A stretch of 64,000 nt of DNA from Isoetes taiwanensis (GCA_021234155.1 JAJEKV010000226.1:188001-252000); one strand, 5' to 3'; numbered from the stretch's first letter, positions 35,441-47,385 are shown. Numbers and translations: made by a program. The notes: a model not told the origin generated them from the sequence alone.

Positions 35441-36017
35441 CCACGAGACCCTAAAATTTCCTTATTCTTGAACTGTGATGAGAAGTCTATCGAATCCAAG
35501 GAAGTTTTCAGTCAGAAAGCTCAAAAGAAGCCATTTTAATCTGCTATTTCTCGTCTTCATCCATGTAATCTCTTGATTTTTTTGTGGAAGATCTATTATG
35601 GCTGGAGTAGGAAACGAAACACACCTTTTCGCTGAAGAAAATGGAGGAATGCTTTCGCTAGGGCTTGTAGAGCTTTTGGCTATGGCATACAGAGCAGAGC
35701 TTCTGGCTATGGCTTCTGGCTGCCGGTTATGGCTTTCGGAGCTTCGCATACAGAGCAGAGCTTCTGGCTGCCGGTTATGGCTTTCGGAGCAGAGCATCCC
35801 CTACACAGCTTATAGATCTGAAACAGGGATTCATTTTGTAATAGATTCGTGCCTGGAACAGAGATGTCTTCACGCAGAGCAAAGAGACCCCAAATTTTGC
35901 TCCTCAAGAAAAACTCTAGCGGCGCCACCAGATCGCCGCCAGAAACTTAGACCCTGAAGTTACTGGAAAAAAAAAGTTACTGAAACTGTCGGAAATTTTA
36001 GGGTCTCGTGGGTTACG
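35435..36017. mobile_element. 583-bp MITE with perfect 27-bp terminal inverted repeats
   Basis: 35435-35461 (CGTAACCCACGAGACCC...) and 35991-36017 are exact reverse complements over 27 bp. The right subterminal part (35917-35990) resembles 41725-41798 in the recombinase element, so this looks like its non-autonomous relative. The interior has a tandem repeat of an 'agcttctggctgccggttat' word near 35697-35795. It lies 23 bp beyond the stop codon of the TALE gene. Confidence 0.8.
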
Positions 36018-36040
36018 ACTCCCAAAATCCATCCACAGTT

Positions 36041-37306
36041 TCAACGCTTCACAGGTCTTTGAAGCTTGAGCTTGTGCCTTGAATTTGCAAGCCAATTATT
36101 CACCTGCATTTACATGCAATTAAATATCAAACAAAAGCAAAAGCTGTAGACATATCCTTTTCAGTTGATCTTATCAGTTACCTGGTCAAGAGTGAGCCCT
36201 GTAGATTGAACGAGCAACTGTTTTTGTTCTGCAGTTGGATATGCATTTTCCAAATTGTCAGCCAACCAAGCTTGCAAAACGATCAGTCCCTCTGCAGGAA
36301 GAGGGCCACTTCTCTTCTTACAATTCCGGTGGCCAGGTTTCTTCTTTCTCTTCTGGGATTTGCTGCTTTTTCTGGGATTCTTTATCTGCATTTGTAGCCC
36401 TTCGTTCAATGAGTAGTATGATTTCCTTTCCCATCTGCTGCTATTTTCACCAGCTTTATCAATTCTCTGCTTTACGGGTCTTCTGCAGCGCTTTCTTTTG
36501 CACACTGGGTCCAGCTTTGCAATGCTTTCTGCTTCTAAATCTTCCAACGTATAATCCTGATTGCCTGAGTAAGCTATAGATGTGGTAGAATGGGGCCTAT
36601 CTTGAAGAATAGGATATGTTGGCCCCCAATTGCCATAGCAGACAGAGAATCTATTACCCGAGTTTGCTGTTGACTCTCTCTGTTGAGTAAGATGTTCTTC
36701 TTGGATGAGAAATGGTGCAGAATGGTCGGACTGGCAAAATGTTAACTTTTCCTGATATGCACCAATTGACATTTCGGAGCTATGCAGTTGATTCTTTTCT
36801 TCTAGATCACTGTACTTTGTAAAATCCGGTACGGGATTTTGACTCATTGCCAGTTCTTGCTGCCCCCTGCCTTCCAGATTGAAAAAGAAAGGGCTTTCAG
36901 TACTACCTCCCCTGCTTTCTAACACAGATTCATAGCTTACATAATCGGAAATGCTATCTTGAGCTGTCCAAAACTGGTATACTGAAAAATCAGGTTGAAG
37001 ATGTGAAATGGAATCCTCCACATTTCCTAAACTTTCAAGATCTTGAGGATCTGAAAGATCTGAAAGAATTTCAAAGATAGGTTCCTCGGTAAGGGCTGAG
37101 GGACTTTTATACAGCTCAGAATCGAGTTTCTTTGCTTTAAACTCCGGTGATGAGGCCGGATTACGCAATCTAGGTCTTAAACTATCAAGTTCTTCCGTTC
37201 TTTTGTATTGCACGGTGATTGTGCCAGAGAATAGATTGAACTTCATTTTACAATGATCCGCAATGTTTCTTGAACCATTGCACACAGTCTTGATAGGGCT
37301 CGGCAT
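36041..37306 (-). CDS. Atypical TALE homeodomain protein
   Basis: A long exon (37306-36182) plus a short last exon (36103-36041) across a 78-bp intron (donor CAG|GTAACT, acceptor TGCAG|GTG) gives about 394 residues. Residues 1-300 are low-complexity and acidic. Basic clusters KRKRCRRPVKQR and SQKRKKKPGHRNCKKR precede a C-terminal homeodomain: PLPAEGLIVLQAWLADNLEN, AYPTAEQKQLLVQSTGLTLD and QVNNWLANSRHKLKLQRPVK. The YPT between helices 1 and 2 marks the three-residue TALE extension. In the recognition helix, WFxN is replaced by WLAN, while N51 and R53 are kept. No KNOX, ELK or BELL domain is seen. It is probably a nuclear DNA-binding regulator. The open frame and the intron breaking the homeodomain argue for a real gene. 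Confidence 0.75.
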
Positions 37307-37954
37307 TGTCTTCAGTTCGATTCAGAACCTACAATTATGGATCAAAAACTTCTAAGAAACACAATTATAAACTACGGTAATAAGATTACGTGAGCTATCT
37401 TTATCAGGAAGAAAACGATCGATTTCTCAAACAAATAAGATCACCTTGTAAGAAAATACGATCACAGATCGGAGAAGAAGCTCAGAGCCTTGAATGATCC
37501 TTAATCGTGGCGTGGAGTGTCGACCATCACATTTGGTTCTGAAAAATCTGGAAAATGGATGAATAAGGAAGAATTCAAGCAGTAAACAACCGGAGGTGCT
37601 AGAACAAGTAAAAACAATTAGATAAAATTCTGCCCTCGCGTCCAATAGCAAAATACTGAACATGTAACAAATACCTGCGAGAAACACAATCTAGATGAGA
37701 AAACTGCCGGAATTGCTTCACAAATGGCGCCCATTCAAGAAGAGCTAGGAAAAATGGCGGTCTTAAACTGGAGCTGTACGGAATATCATCAAGAAGTATA
37801 ACTATTAAGTCATACAAATACCTTCCATTATCAATATGCAACATATTGGTCATAAAATACCCTAAGTATTGTTCATGCGGAATGTTTCCTTGAGTCTGAT
37901 ATTTCACTGGGAAATTTCTTGAGTCTGATACTTCAAGGGGGAATTACAAAGTCT
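37307..37954. other. Upstream region of the TALE gene
   Basis: Expected 5' UTR and promoter of the minus-strand homeodomain gene. No clear TATA box or coding exon is recognised; short frames only. Confidence 0.4.
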
Positions 37955-40900
37955 TTACGGAAGGGGAAACTCCCGCGAGCAGGAGGTTTCCTGGAAGAAA
38001 CCCCTGGCGGCTCACGAGAAGAACGGCGGGTGGCCAAGTGAAGGGCGGAGCCGGGGGTTTCTTCCAGAAACCTCCCGCGAGCGGAGTTTTCAGCAGAACC
38101 TTTAGACCCGAAATTTCCCTTTTCCGACGCCACGTCACAATTTTCTCTCTCTTCCATTTAGGTCCAAGCTAAACGCGGCGGAACTATGGCGCTAGGGTCC
38201 CGTGATCGACTTTTTAGTCTTTGGGTTTGGCGCAGTGGTTTGGTAGATGTATTTTTAAGCTTGTTTTTGTTATAGCGGCTCATTTTCTAGAACATCCGGT
38301 TGAAGATTACGGATCTCCGCAACTTTGATTGATTCTGGCTTGTTTCTTTCCGATTTTGGCTCGTTTTCTATTGTCGATTTTTGACGGTTAGTGTGGTTGT
38401 GGAGCTGTGTTTGAGTGATCTTTGTGAAGATGTCTTAAGGTGAAGCTCTGTTGCTTGGAAGTCGTTACAGTAAAGATTTCTTCGAAGTTACTTTGCTTAT
38501 GAGTTCTATTGCAACAATCTTGGCGAAAGTCCGTTACAATGAAGGTCGTCTGAAGAAATATTGTGGAACACAGCAATATTTTAAGGTATTTCCTGTCTCT
38601 AGGTTACAAGTTTTCGGTATTTCATGCTTGTTTATGATTTATTCTAAGTTTTAGTTTAATTCTTGTTTTCTTTTTAGGGTTACAAGTTGTTTCTTGTAGG
38701 CATTACTTGGCAAAGATATTTGTGGAGTATTTTTCTTTCTTGTTTTTCAATGGCAATTTTTGCTAGTGGTCTAAGAATTGTTGCTAATTGCGGCTCTTAT
38801 TCGATTTTTTTTTTTTTTCAAGTGGAAAGTTTAAGGTGTTGAAGGTATGATTTTACCTGCTCGATCATATAATGTTTCTTTTTTAAGTGTTTACTAAAAT
38901 TTTATTTGTGTTTGCAGGTTATTTCACTACAGGTTGTAGTGTTGTTATGTATTTTGTTCCTTAGTTTCCAGATAGTTTCTAATGGAGATTCAAGTTATCA
39001 TTGATTCTAGGTTTCTGAGGTAGAAAAACCAAGTTTTACTTTGCATCCAACTCTAGAAGGTGACATTGAAGATGTTCAAGATCTGGATGCATTCTTAGAT
39101 GCAAATATCAATGATGAACAAGAAGCTTTTATGCGAGAAATATCCAACGAACCCTGGTTTAATGAAGATTATAAGGTTCTTGATAGTGACACAGGGACTA
39201 AGATTCAAGATGAGATTCTGGATGATGAATCCTGCAGGTTTCTTCCACTTGATCCCAATATTATGCACGATGTGTACAATGGCGGTAGGGATCGGTCTGC
39301 AAAAGCGACTAATTGGGCCCGTGGGAAGTTCGATGAGTGGAGAAGGTTTGCAAAGAAAGATACCTCTATTCCTATTGAAGATCTCTCTTATCCTGATCTG
39401 AATGAAATGTTGGTACGTTTCCTCATACAAACAAAGAAGAATAATGGGCAGATGTACCCTGCCAGCAGGTATAAATATTTAATTTGTTGTTTTTTTATTT
39501 TTTATTTTATTTTCGCTTTAGTGTTTGATCAGTTTTCTCCTTTCTGTTTTGTAGTTTAAACAATCTTTTCAAGACCATTGGAAGAATTGTCAGAAAGAAG
39601 CAGGAGATGATAATGCAAGAGACGGGTGTTGAAGTTCCAAAGTTCAACATTGTAACGCATCCTATGTTTGGGAGAGCTCAGAAAGCGTTTATTGGTGCAG
39701 CGGAGAGGGCAAGGCGTGCTGGAATTGGCTCAAAGAAAAGGAAGGCCCCGGAGATAACTTTTAGACTTGAAACAGAATTGTTGGCAGATCCAGAGCATCA
39801 AGTAACAGACGTTCATGGGTTACAAAAGAGGTTATGCTATTATGTGGTCATGCGTTTCGGTATTAGAGGTTACAAGGAGCTTCATGCTACAATGGATTGC
39901 GATTTCAGTTTAGGGAATGATAGCTATGGTGAGTTTGTTGCCTACCATGAACGGGTAAGCAAGACTTATGGCTGCACTGTGACAAAGTTTGACAGCGAGC
40001 ATTTTAGACCACCTGTATGGACTCACGAAGAGGACTTTGTGTTTACTTACAAGCGTTATTTGTTGCATATTCCACCAAAGGATGGGTCTCAGCCTCGAAG
40101 CTTCTTTCTGCAGCCTATCACTCGACCATCTAAAGTGGTACATTTTTTAATGTCTCGAATTTTTTAATATTGTTCAATGCATGTTTCTGTCTCAAATTAT
40201 CTGTTTAACTGTTTAATGGCATCATTGCGTGTTTCTTGAGTGAAAACTTCTTTCCGTACTATTGACTTAAGCTGGAGCATATTTGTTTTTTACAGGAAGA
40301 CTTTGTTCTATTTATTTATTTTGTATTATTTGTGTAGGTTTGGTACCAAAAAGTTCCTGTTGGGACGAATAAGATCAGGTCCTGGTTAAATGTAATGGGT
40401 AGTCTTGTGAATGACAGCACACTTAGCAACAAAAGTGGTCGGGTCACTACTGTATCGAGGTTATCTTTGGCTGGCGTGCCTGCAGAAATTGGATGCTTGG
40501 TTACAGGACATAAACGTGTTGAATCGTACCAAAAGTAAGTGAGATAATCCTTTATGTTGTGTCTCTCATCTATTCTAATGTATTCTATTTTTTTCCAGAT
40601 ACGACAGAACAAAGGAGCTGCAAATTAATGCTTGTATGAGCATTTTGGCTTGCCCTTTTGATAGTGATGGGAACGTAAGAACTTGTAAGCATGTGTTGAA
40701 CGAGGAGATAGCGAAGAAACGTTCACTTTGTAATGTTAAAGGTTCTAATAGTAACGCAGAATGTTCTGTTCCTGTTCCGATTTCTGAAAATTGTATTGAA
40801 GTTGACAACCTTTGCGATAATGTTGTGGTACGTGATTTTAGTTCTTTTAAATTTAAGCTTTTTCGTTGACATTTTTATTGTTTGCTTCAGAAAAAAGCAA

Positions 40901-41950
40901 GGCTAAATGAGAGTTTCCGAGAGAAGTTCTGCTATCACGGTATTGTTTCTTCATAATTGAATTTGTTTATGTCGTTGATTTTTTATTGCTAATGCTACTT
41001 TATTCAGGTCAAAGAAGCTTCAGACGATGCCATGCATGTAGATTCAGGGCAAAATATTTCTACTAAGGTAAATTTTTGCACTGTGTTTTAGGTTTATTAG
41101 GTTTATGTTTGTAATTTTAATACATTTTTGTGGATGCATGGGAAGGAGTTAGTTGATTCGATTGTACAAGTTACGGGTAATGATGGTGATCATATTGTCA
41201 AGTATGATCCGGAGATTGATAATGAGTTCTGGGATGAAGTAGAAAAGCGTTATCCACAATTGAATGGGTTGAAGATTGTGGATTCGACGATTAACAATAC
41301 TGGAGGGCAGTCTTTCCTGGGTGGTACTAATAATAATTGTAGTTTCTACAACTATAATCTCCTAGATCCAACAGTGCTTACAGGTATGTTAGCTGACGTG
41401 TTGAAGCAGGCAATGGAAAAGTGTAATGTCGGTGGTCAATCATCTTCATAGTTTCTACTGGTATGAGAAATGTAATTGTGAACAACAAATTTGGTTTTAC
41501 TGGTATGAGCAAATTTGGAAACGTGAATTGTGAACAGATATTTCCTGAGGACTAGTGATATTTTGGAATCACTATTTTGGCACTGTAATCAAAACTTGAC
41601 TGTAATCAAAACTTGATTGTAATTTTGGCACTATAATTTTACTGTAATTTTGGCACTGTAATTTGACTGTAAGTGATGGAAACTGTAACTGTAATTTGAC
41701 TGTAAGTGGTAGTGATGGAAACTTGGTGGCGCTACTAAATTGCCACCAGAAACTTTGAAGCACAAAATTACCTAAAAAAAAAAAGGCTTGAAATCTTAGG
41801 AAATTTCAGGATCTTAAAGGTTACGTGCTAGGTAACTGGCCGGATTGAGGGGTTTCCGGCCAGTACTGGCAGACAATTCCGCCCAAGTGGTGTTAGCCGC
41901 AAGTGGTGAAACTCCGAAATCCGACTGGGTACCAAGCGTAAGCCGGCGTT
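37955..41950. mobile_element. ~4-kb inverted-repeat element carrying a tyrosine recombinase gene
   Basis: The left core AACCTTTAGACCCGAAATTT (38097-38116) is inverted on the right at 41799-41822 (GGAAATTTCAGGATCTTAAA). Outside both cores lie foldback-like, GC-richer blocks (37955-38096; 41823-41950) that resemble the foldback at 35293-35440. The recombinase gene fills the interior. The outer boundaries are approximate and no target duplication was resolved. Classical Cryptons lack terminal inverted repeats, so either this is a different kind of element or the gene was captured. Confidence 0.6.
38449..41451 (+). CDS. Crypton/DUF3504-like tyrosine recombinase
   Basis: Predicted exons 38449-38585, 39011-39468, 39555-40137, 40338-40534, 40599-40827, 41008-41067 and 41146-41451 join in frame with GT-AG borders; a possible exon at 40891-40939 would break the frame. 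N-terminal core-binding part: SAKATNWARGKFDEWRRFAK and IPIEDLSYPDLNEMLVRFLI, as in Crypton-derived KCTD1/ZMYM proteins. Catalytic part: RFGIRGYKEL (Arg I), NKSGRVTTVSRLSLAGVP (HxxR box with Lys in place of His), then LVTGHKRVESYQKYDR (His III and candidate Tyr nucleophile). These enzymes cut and rejoin DNA through a phosphotyrosine. The C-terminal part is unrecognised and asparagine-rich. No internal stops; this is the best-preserved transposon-type gene here. The first exon is uncertain. Confidence 0.75.
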
Positions 41951-42730
41951 TGGTCGAAATTCTGGTCTTGTTTTTCTGGGTTGATTCTTAGGTTTCTGTG
42001 TTGAGAGAGGGTTTATTTTGCTGTCTCTTGCTGGTTAGGGATAGCAAGGTTTCTTGCGATGCCCAGAACCTTAGATTTGGCAGGATATCAGAGTGGCGGA
42101 TTTGCAAACGCGCTTCTTGCTCTGCCTCTGTTTCTTGTGGATCTGAAGAACAGATCTCCTGTTCTACCCCTATTTGCTCCACCCCTGTTCTACCCGTTTT
42201 GGAGGACAGATCCTTCTGAAGAACAGATTGGAAGAGCGGATCTGAAGAATAGATTTCCTGTTTTCTGTGGATCTGAAGAACAAGGGAGCTTCAAGCCTCG
42301 CTCTGAATCTCTGCTGCCAACGAAGCTCTAAGCTATGGCGGTGCTTAAGCTCCCATATGGTTTGAAGCAACGAAGTTCTGAAGCTCTAAGCTATGGTGAC
42401 GAAGTTCTGATTATGGTGACGGTGAATTTCTGTCGGTGAATGCTGAGTCTCTGCTATGGCGATGTTGAATCTTTGCTATGGCAAACCCTGAACCTCTGTT
42501 ATAGAAAACCGAAGCTATGGCAGCGCTCTGTTGCTCGTCGTCAGTCACTGTTGTAGGGAAAGTTATGGCGGCGCTACAAGCAGCGCCACTAACACCCATA
42601 AACCCAAAAATTATCCATAATGAACAATAATCAAGGAATTTCGACCAAACCGGGATTTACGAAAATTTACATAAAAATCTATAAGTGCCATCTAATAATT
42701 CAATCTAGTTTTTCCTTTCTTAATCCAAAT
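41951..42730. repeat. Simple repeat-like region
   Basis: A 'ggatctgaagaacagat' word recurs at 42137, 42214 (variant), 42237 and 42271, and 'gctatggyg' words recur at 42330-42510. A hairpin with arms ggcggcgct/agcgccact lies at 42566-42590. Open frames here follow from the repeats. Confidence 0.55.
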
Positions 42731-43630
42731 ATGTAGCATAACAACAGGGGGGTTTCAAGGGGATTTGATATGGATATAATTCCTGAAACCATAAACCATA
42801 TCCCAAAAATAATTGAATGGGCTGTAAAAAAAAAAAAAAACGGGAGGGAGGGAGAAGAGAGAGAACATAGATTTAAAATAAAAAGTAATCACGTTAGCTC
42901 ACTTGTTAAATTGGCCAAAGTAGTCTTATTAGGACATTGAGTTATTTTGGTAGAGGTTTAAGCTCCGGTATTTCATATTCTAAAATATTAAGCGGTCGTA
43001 TAGAGGCTCAATATTCTATGAAAACCTTAGGCAAGCTCATATTTCATATTTCAAGATCATAGATGCCCCCAATCATAAATGACCATAAGCAAAACGAGAG
43101 GTGCCCAGAGGCTCCAACATACTGTCTGGGCCGTATGATCGATATAGATCCGATGACTATGGTAGTCCAGGTGCACCTCTTTTAGAATATGTAGCATAAT
43201 AATAGGGGATTTCTTTCAGGGGGATTTGATATGGATATAATTCCTGAAACAATAAACCATATCCCAAAAATATTTGAATGAGCTGTTAAAAAAAAAATAG
43301 TAGTTAGCTCACTGGTTAAATTGGTTAAAGCAGTCTTATTAAGACATTGTTTTTTTTATAGAGGTTCGAGCCCCCGTATTTCATATTTTTTTTGTAGAGG
43401 TTCGAGCCCCTGTATTTCATATTTTAAAATATTAGGCGGTCGTATAGAGGCTCAATATTCCATCAAAACCTTAGGCAAACTCGTATTTTATATTTCAAAA
43501 TCATAGGCATCCCCAATCATAAATGACCATAAGCAAATGAGAGGTGCACAAAGGCTCCAACATACGGTCTGAGCCATATGATTGATAGATCCGATGATTG
43601 TGGTAGTCTAGGGTGCACCTCCTTTAGAAT
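42731..43630 (+). mobile_element. Tandem pair of tRNA-derived SINE-like units
   Basis: Two ~450-bp copies are head-to-tail (42731-43188, 43189-43630), both starting atgtagcata. The second copy has a Pol III A box TAGCTCACTGG (43305-43315) and a perfect B box GGTTCGAGCCC (43363-43373, duplicated at 43399-43409). The first has decayed versions at 42895-42905 and ~42955-42966. Poly-A stretches precede each tRNA-like head. Pol III transcription followed by LINE-dependent retroposition is the known mode for such elements. Confidence 0.7.
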
Positions 43631-46255
43631 ATGTAGCACTAACACTAACATTAGGGTCATGTCTAAATCACATCGTATTTTAAATGTATCAAGTTAGGTT
43701 CATAGGCATTTGGGTCTAAGGGAACGTTCACATGGAGGCGACCAGACCTTAAAAAAAAAGTCGAGGTCCAAATCGAAGAGTTCCCAATTGCAAATTTTTG
43801 ACAGCTGGCAATATCGCCTTTAAAGGTAAATTGGTTCTTCCAAAAAGAAGAAGCCATTCCTGGCTCTGGCTGGCGCCTTGCTTTGTTTTTTAGTTGTGAA
43901 CCGATGAAAAGAAGCAAGTAGCCAATGAAAAATTAGCAAGCACAAAGGTACCTCGGTGAAGATCAATTAGCAGGTGAAGATCAAGCAAAAGCACGAGGAC
44001 TTCGACCTTATTTTTTTGCAGTTTGGTCAGGCCTATGAGACAACCTTAACCAGCCAATTGGTTGGGGTCAAAGATGCAAGACATGCGGTTGTGTCATCTT
44101 TGGTATCTAGCAAGATGAACTAATTTAAATTGTCATGTGGGCTTTTAGAGAAACTAAGCAAAATAATATGATGGATATAACAAGGCAAAGAAGGCAACAA
44201 GGCAAAGAAGGCAAATGAACTTTTATGGTAACTAAGGTTTAGTACAACGACCTATGATCAAGCTACAACACGCTATGATTAGGCACGGATAAGAACTATG
44301 TAAAATCTTGCTATAACAACTAAGTCGAATAATATGCTATATGTAAGTGCATGGTCTTAGGCCCAAAATATAAAACAATTAAGACAAATAAAGAATCCCT
44401 AACATGATTCCGTAGTCTCATGATAATGATCCCGTTGTTGATAATCATGATCAAGATTTTTGGTTTTGTAATTGTGAGTTCTTCCAGAATATTCTTATTT
44501 CTCCTTTTTAGCCATATAAGCAGGGCTAGTATATAGCATTGATTGGGTGCCAATGCTAATACTTTTGCCTCGTATAATACACTTAAATTCGTATAATGCT
44601 AATATAATTGCCTCATATAAATTCTTAGCTTCAAGAAGCCAAGAATTTAAAGCCCTGCAAAGAATGATCATCTATTGTAAGAGCGTGCTTTCTTGGTGAT
44701 TTTAAAATACAAAGGGTTATTTGGGAAAATATCTAAGAATTAAGGGCATTTTGGGAATTTCAAAAATGCGAAGGGCTTTGGAAGGGCAGTGATGATCAGA
44801 GGAGGCCACCAGCCAAGGCCAAGGAAAATTTGAAGCCCGCTAAAAATTTTCTAGGTGCATTGAATTGGCCATTCCTTAAGTATTTTATTTGTTGAAGTGG
44901 AGGATGAAATGCCATTTTGCTATTTTTTCCAACATAGGGCTAATCCAAATGGCAAATCCTTCTTCAAAATTTTAGCACTTGAAGTAGCCTAACTTAGACA
45001 AGCGACGAATTTAAATACCAACACATCAATAAATCTCCTCAAATTATATACCTACATAGATTAAACAACTAAATTTATAAGTATGAATGCAATTAGATTC
45101 TTTTGCTACCAAAATTAAAAATTATCCATTACAAAAATAATTATTTTTTAGGTATATATTTAGTAAGTATAAGCTATGATAGAGATTCACAAGGAGGCAA
45201 AATTCTTATAGGGGAATGTCCTTTGCTTGAAATGCCCTCTGCTTGGCCAATCTCCTTCATCCATGGAACTCAAATGACCAAAATGTCAGTATGTCCCAAA
45301 CCACTAGATAATGAATTGCCCATGCCAATCCTTTAGCTATCGATAAACTGTTACAAAATGGGAATGTGATCTACTACATAGCTAACTCATCCTACTCATG
45401 TCGACCATGGGATCTTGCCAAAATATGTTATTCAGGACCAAGTAGTCCGCCGGGCCCACTAAAATTTTTGTTGGTTAAGGAAGCTTTTGGGTGCAAATTT
45501 TGTACAATGATAATTCTCTGCATCGATCATCCTCAGATTGTTGAATCTCAACATTTTTCGGATTGTTCGATCAGATTTTCTATCTGTAGCTTGCCTTAAT
45601 GGGGAGATAATGCCTATTTTGCGTTCAAAAAACTTTGTTTTTTCATCTGTATTAACACAGCTTGAAGCATAGTGACCATACCCAATTTGGCGAGGCTTTT
45701 TTTTTTAGCTCTAATCCATTTTACTGGCACAAGGCTAAGATACTTTTCGTATTGAATTTGCAAAAAATCAGAACTTTCTATGGAGGGGAAGAAGCCAAAA
45801 AGTATCAAGTGGACAGATGTTCCAACTGGTGATTTTTTGCAGGTTTGGGAAGTCAATGCCCAAGTCCGTCAAAATACACATCAAGCTAATCAAACCCATC
45901 AAGCCCTAGGCAGCATTCACTGATTTGGTTGCGAGAGTGTATCAAAAGCCACTTCAAAAAAATGCTCTCATAACTTTTTTTGCAAGGGCTTTCGCCTGGT
46001 CACATACTACAAATTTAAAATTTGAAAATTTGAAATTGTGCATTCAATCAAAGAAATGACGAAACTAGTGAGTTCACCCTCTTGTAATGAGTGATACTGG
46101 ATGCATTGGATGTTGTCCTCAACAATTTTCAAGGTTACAACTACGCCGAGATATTGAATAGATTAAAGAGAGGTGTTGCGAGCACTATCTTCAATTCTCC
46201 AAATACATTGTTGCACTTCTCTGTCCAAATTCCATCTCATTTCTTGGTGTTCTTC
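43631..46255. other. No recognised gene
   Basis: AT-rich; frames are short and without known motifs. The stretch just before 46256 may be decayed gypsy sequence. Confidence 0.45.
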
Positions 46256-47385
46256 ATTGTCATTCCTGTATGTGCAAGTAATCCTGCACAAACTTGTGGT
46301 AGTAACTTGCTAGGCCTAGGAAGCTTTCGACTTTTCCTACACTCTTTGGTGTTGGCCATTCCTCAACTGCCTTGATCTTGGTTTGATCTATGGGCAAGCC
46401 ATTTGCTCCAATCATGTGGCCCAAGTATTTGTATAGCTCCAATCTCTACTGTCGATGCCAAGGAATAGAATAGAATAGAATAAATTTTTTAACGTCCACG
46501 GAGACCAATAGGTCATGGGACCCATACAATGGGCTAGTACAATCATTACTACTAGGATTAAAAAACCCCTGCCCGAAAGGTTTTCAAGGGAAAAACCTTT
46601 GCAGTAATGATGATACTAGACAAGCTGAGATAATGACTACAGGGCTCAGTAATTGTAGACGTTTATCTAGAACCTCAAGTATGTATAATGCCAAGTCATG
46701 CACAGATGGTGCTCTGAGAAGTTGTGGAAGCGTGGAATGGAATGCTAAGGACAAAACATGATTTTGGACTATCTCAAAAGCAAGGCAACTCAGAAGAGTA
46801 TGGCTTTCATCTTCAATAACCTGTAACTGGCAACAAGCACATAGTCTCGCTTCTCGCGGCAATTGCGGCCGCTCCCATCTATCTGTCTCAATCCGTAGCC
46901 TGTGGGACCCCGTGCGAATTGATACAATAGCTACAAGCTTGTAGACAATGAAGCAAGCAAATAAGCCCGTTCCTGGAGGATGATAGGGAGCCCGAGGAGA
47001 GGCTAGAGGAAATATGACCTTTGGGACGATGGATGGAATGGAAATGATACTACAAATAAAGACTTGCTCCTCTTAGCATGTAGCTCGTTCTTTCTAAGAA
47101 CTTCAAAGGCTTGCCTTATATGTCCATCATATGTTGAGCTATGGACTTGGAATATGCGAGCACATTATCGAAATATGAAATGATGGGCTTATCCAGATAG
47201 TCACATACAATGTCATTCATCAAGCGTATGAATGTCACTAGAGCATTACACAAGCCAAAAGACATAACTGTGAATTTATAGTGTCCATTAAATATGCAAG
47301 CTAAGGAAAGTGGGCTTTTGTTGCAAGTTATTAAATCCTTAGACCCCTTGTAGATCAAGGAAAGTTGGACCAAGAAAGCCATATG
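46256..47385 (-). pseudogene. Old Ty3/gypsy RT fragment, split by a LINE
   Basis: On the minus strand, 47385-47060 reads GHYKFTVMSFGLCNALVTFI, RLMNDIVCDYLDKPIISYFD (catalytic box YFDN instead of YxDD) and LRKNELHAKRSKSLFV. After the insertion, 46442-46256 continues with LYKYLGHMIGANGLPIDQTK and VEEWPTPKSVGKVESFLGLA. This is a canonical gypsy RT order, different in sequence from the other gypsy family in the window. Confidence 0.85.
46464..47045 (-). mobile_element. 5'-truncated LINE insertion
   Basis: It separates two halves of a gypsy RT. The minus-strand frame 46862-46584 contains PREARLCACCQLQVIEDESH and TLLSC, the C-x2-C...H...C zinc-ribbon pattern found after RT in many non-LTR retrotransposons (zf-RVT type). 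Downstream is a stem-loop near 46605-46536 and a short tail of TTCTA repeats (46482-46464). The 5' boundary is approximate. Confidence 0.7.

Noticed and set aside
35598-35957. Plus-strand ORF of 119 residues
   Set aside because: Lies wholly inside the MITE, is built from a tandem repeat and has no known motif.
42059-42331. ORF rich in leucine/proline with repeated DLKNR words
   Set aside because: Produced by a simple repeat (gatctgaagaacagatc); open in several frames, no family.
44526-44560. Third Helitron-like end (hairpin AGCATTG...CAATGCT then ATATACTAG, minus strand)
   Set aside because: The loop is long, the stem AT-rich and the base after CTAG is not T; too weak to call.
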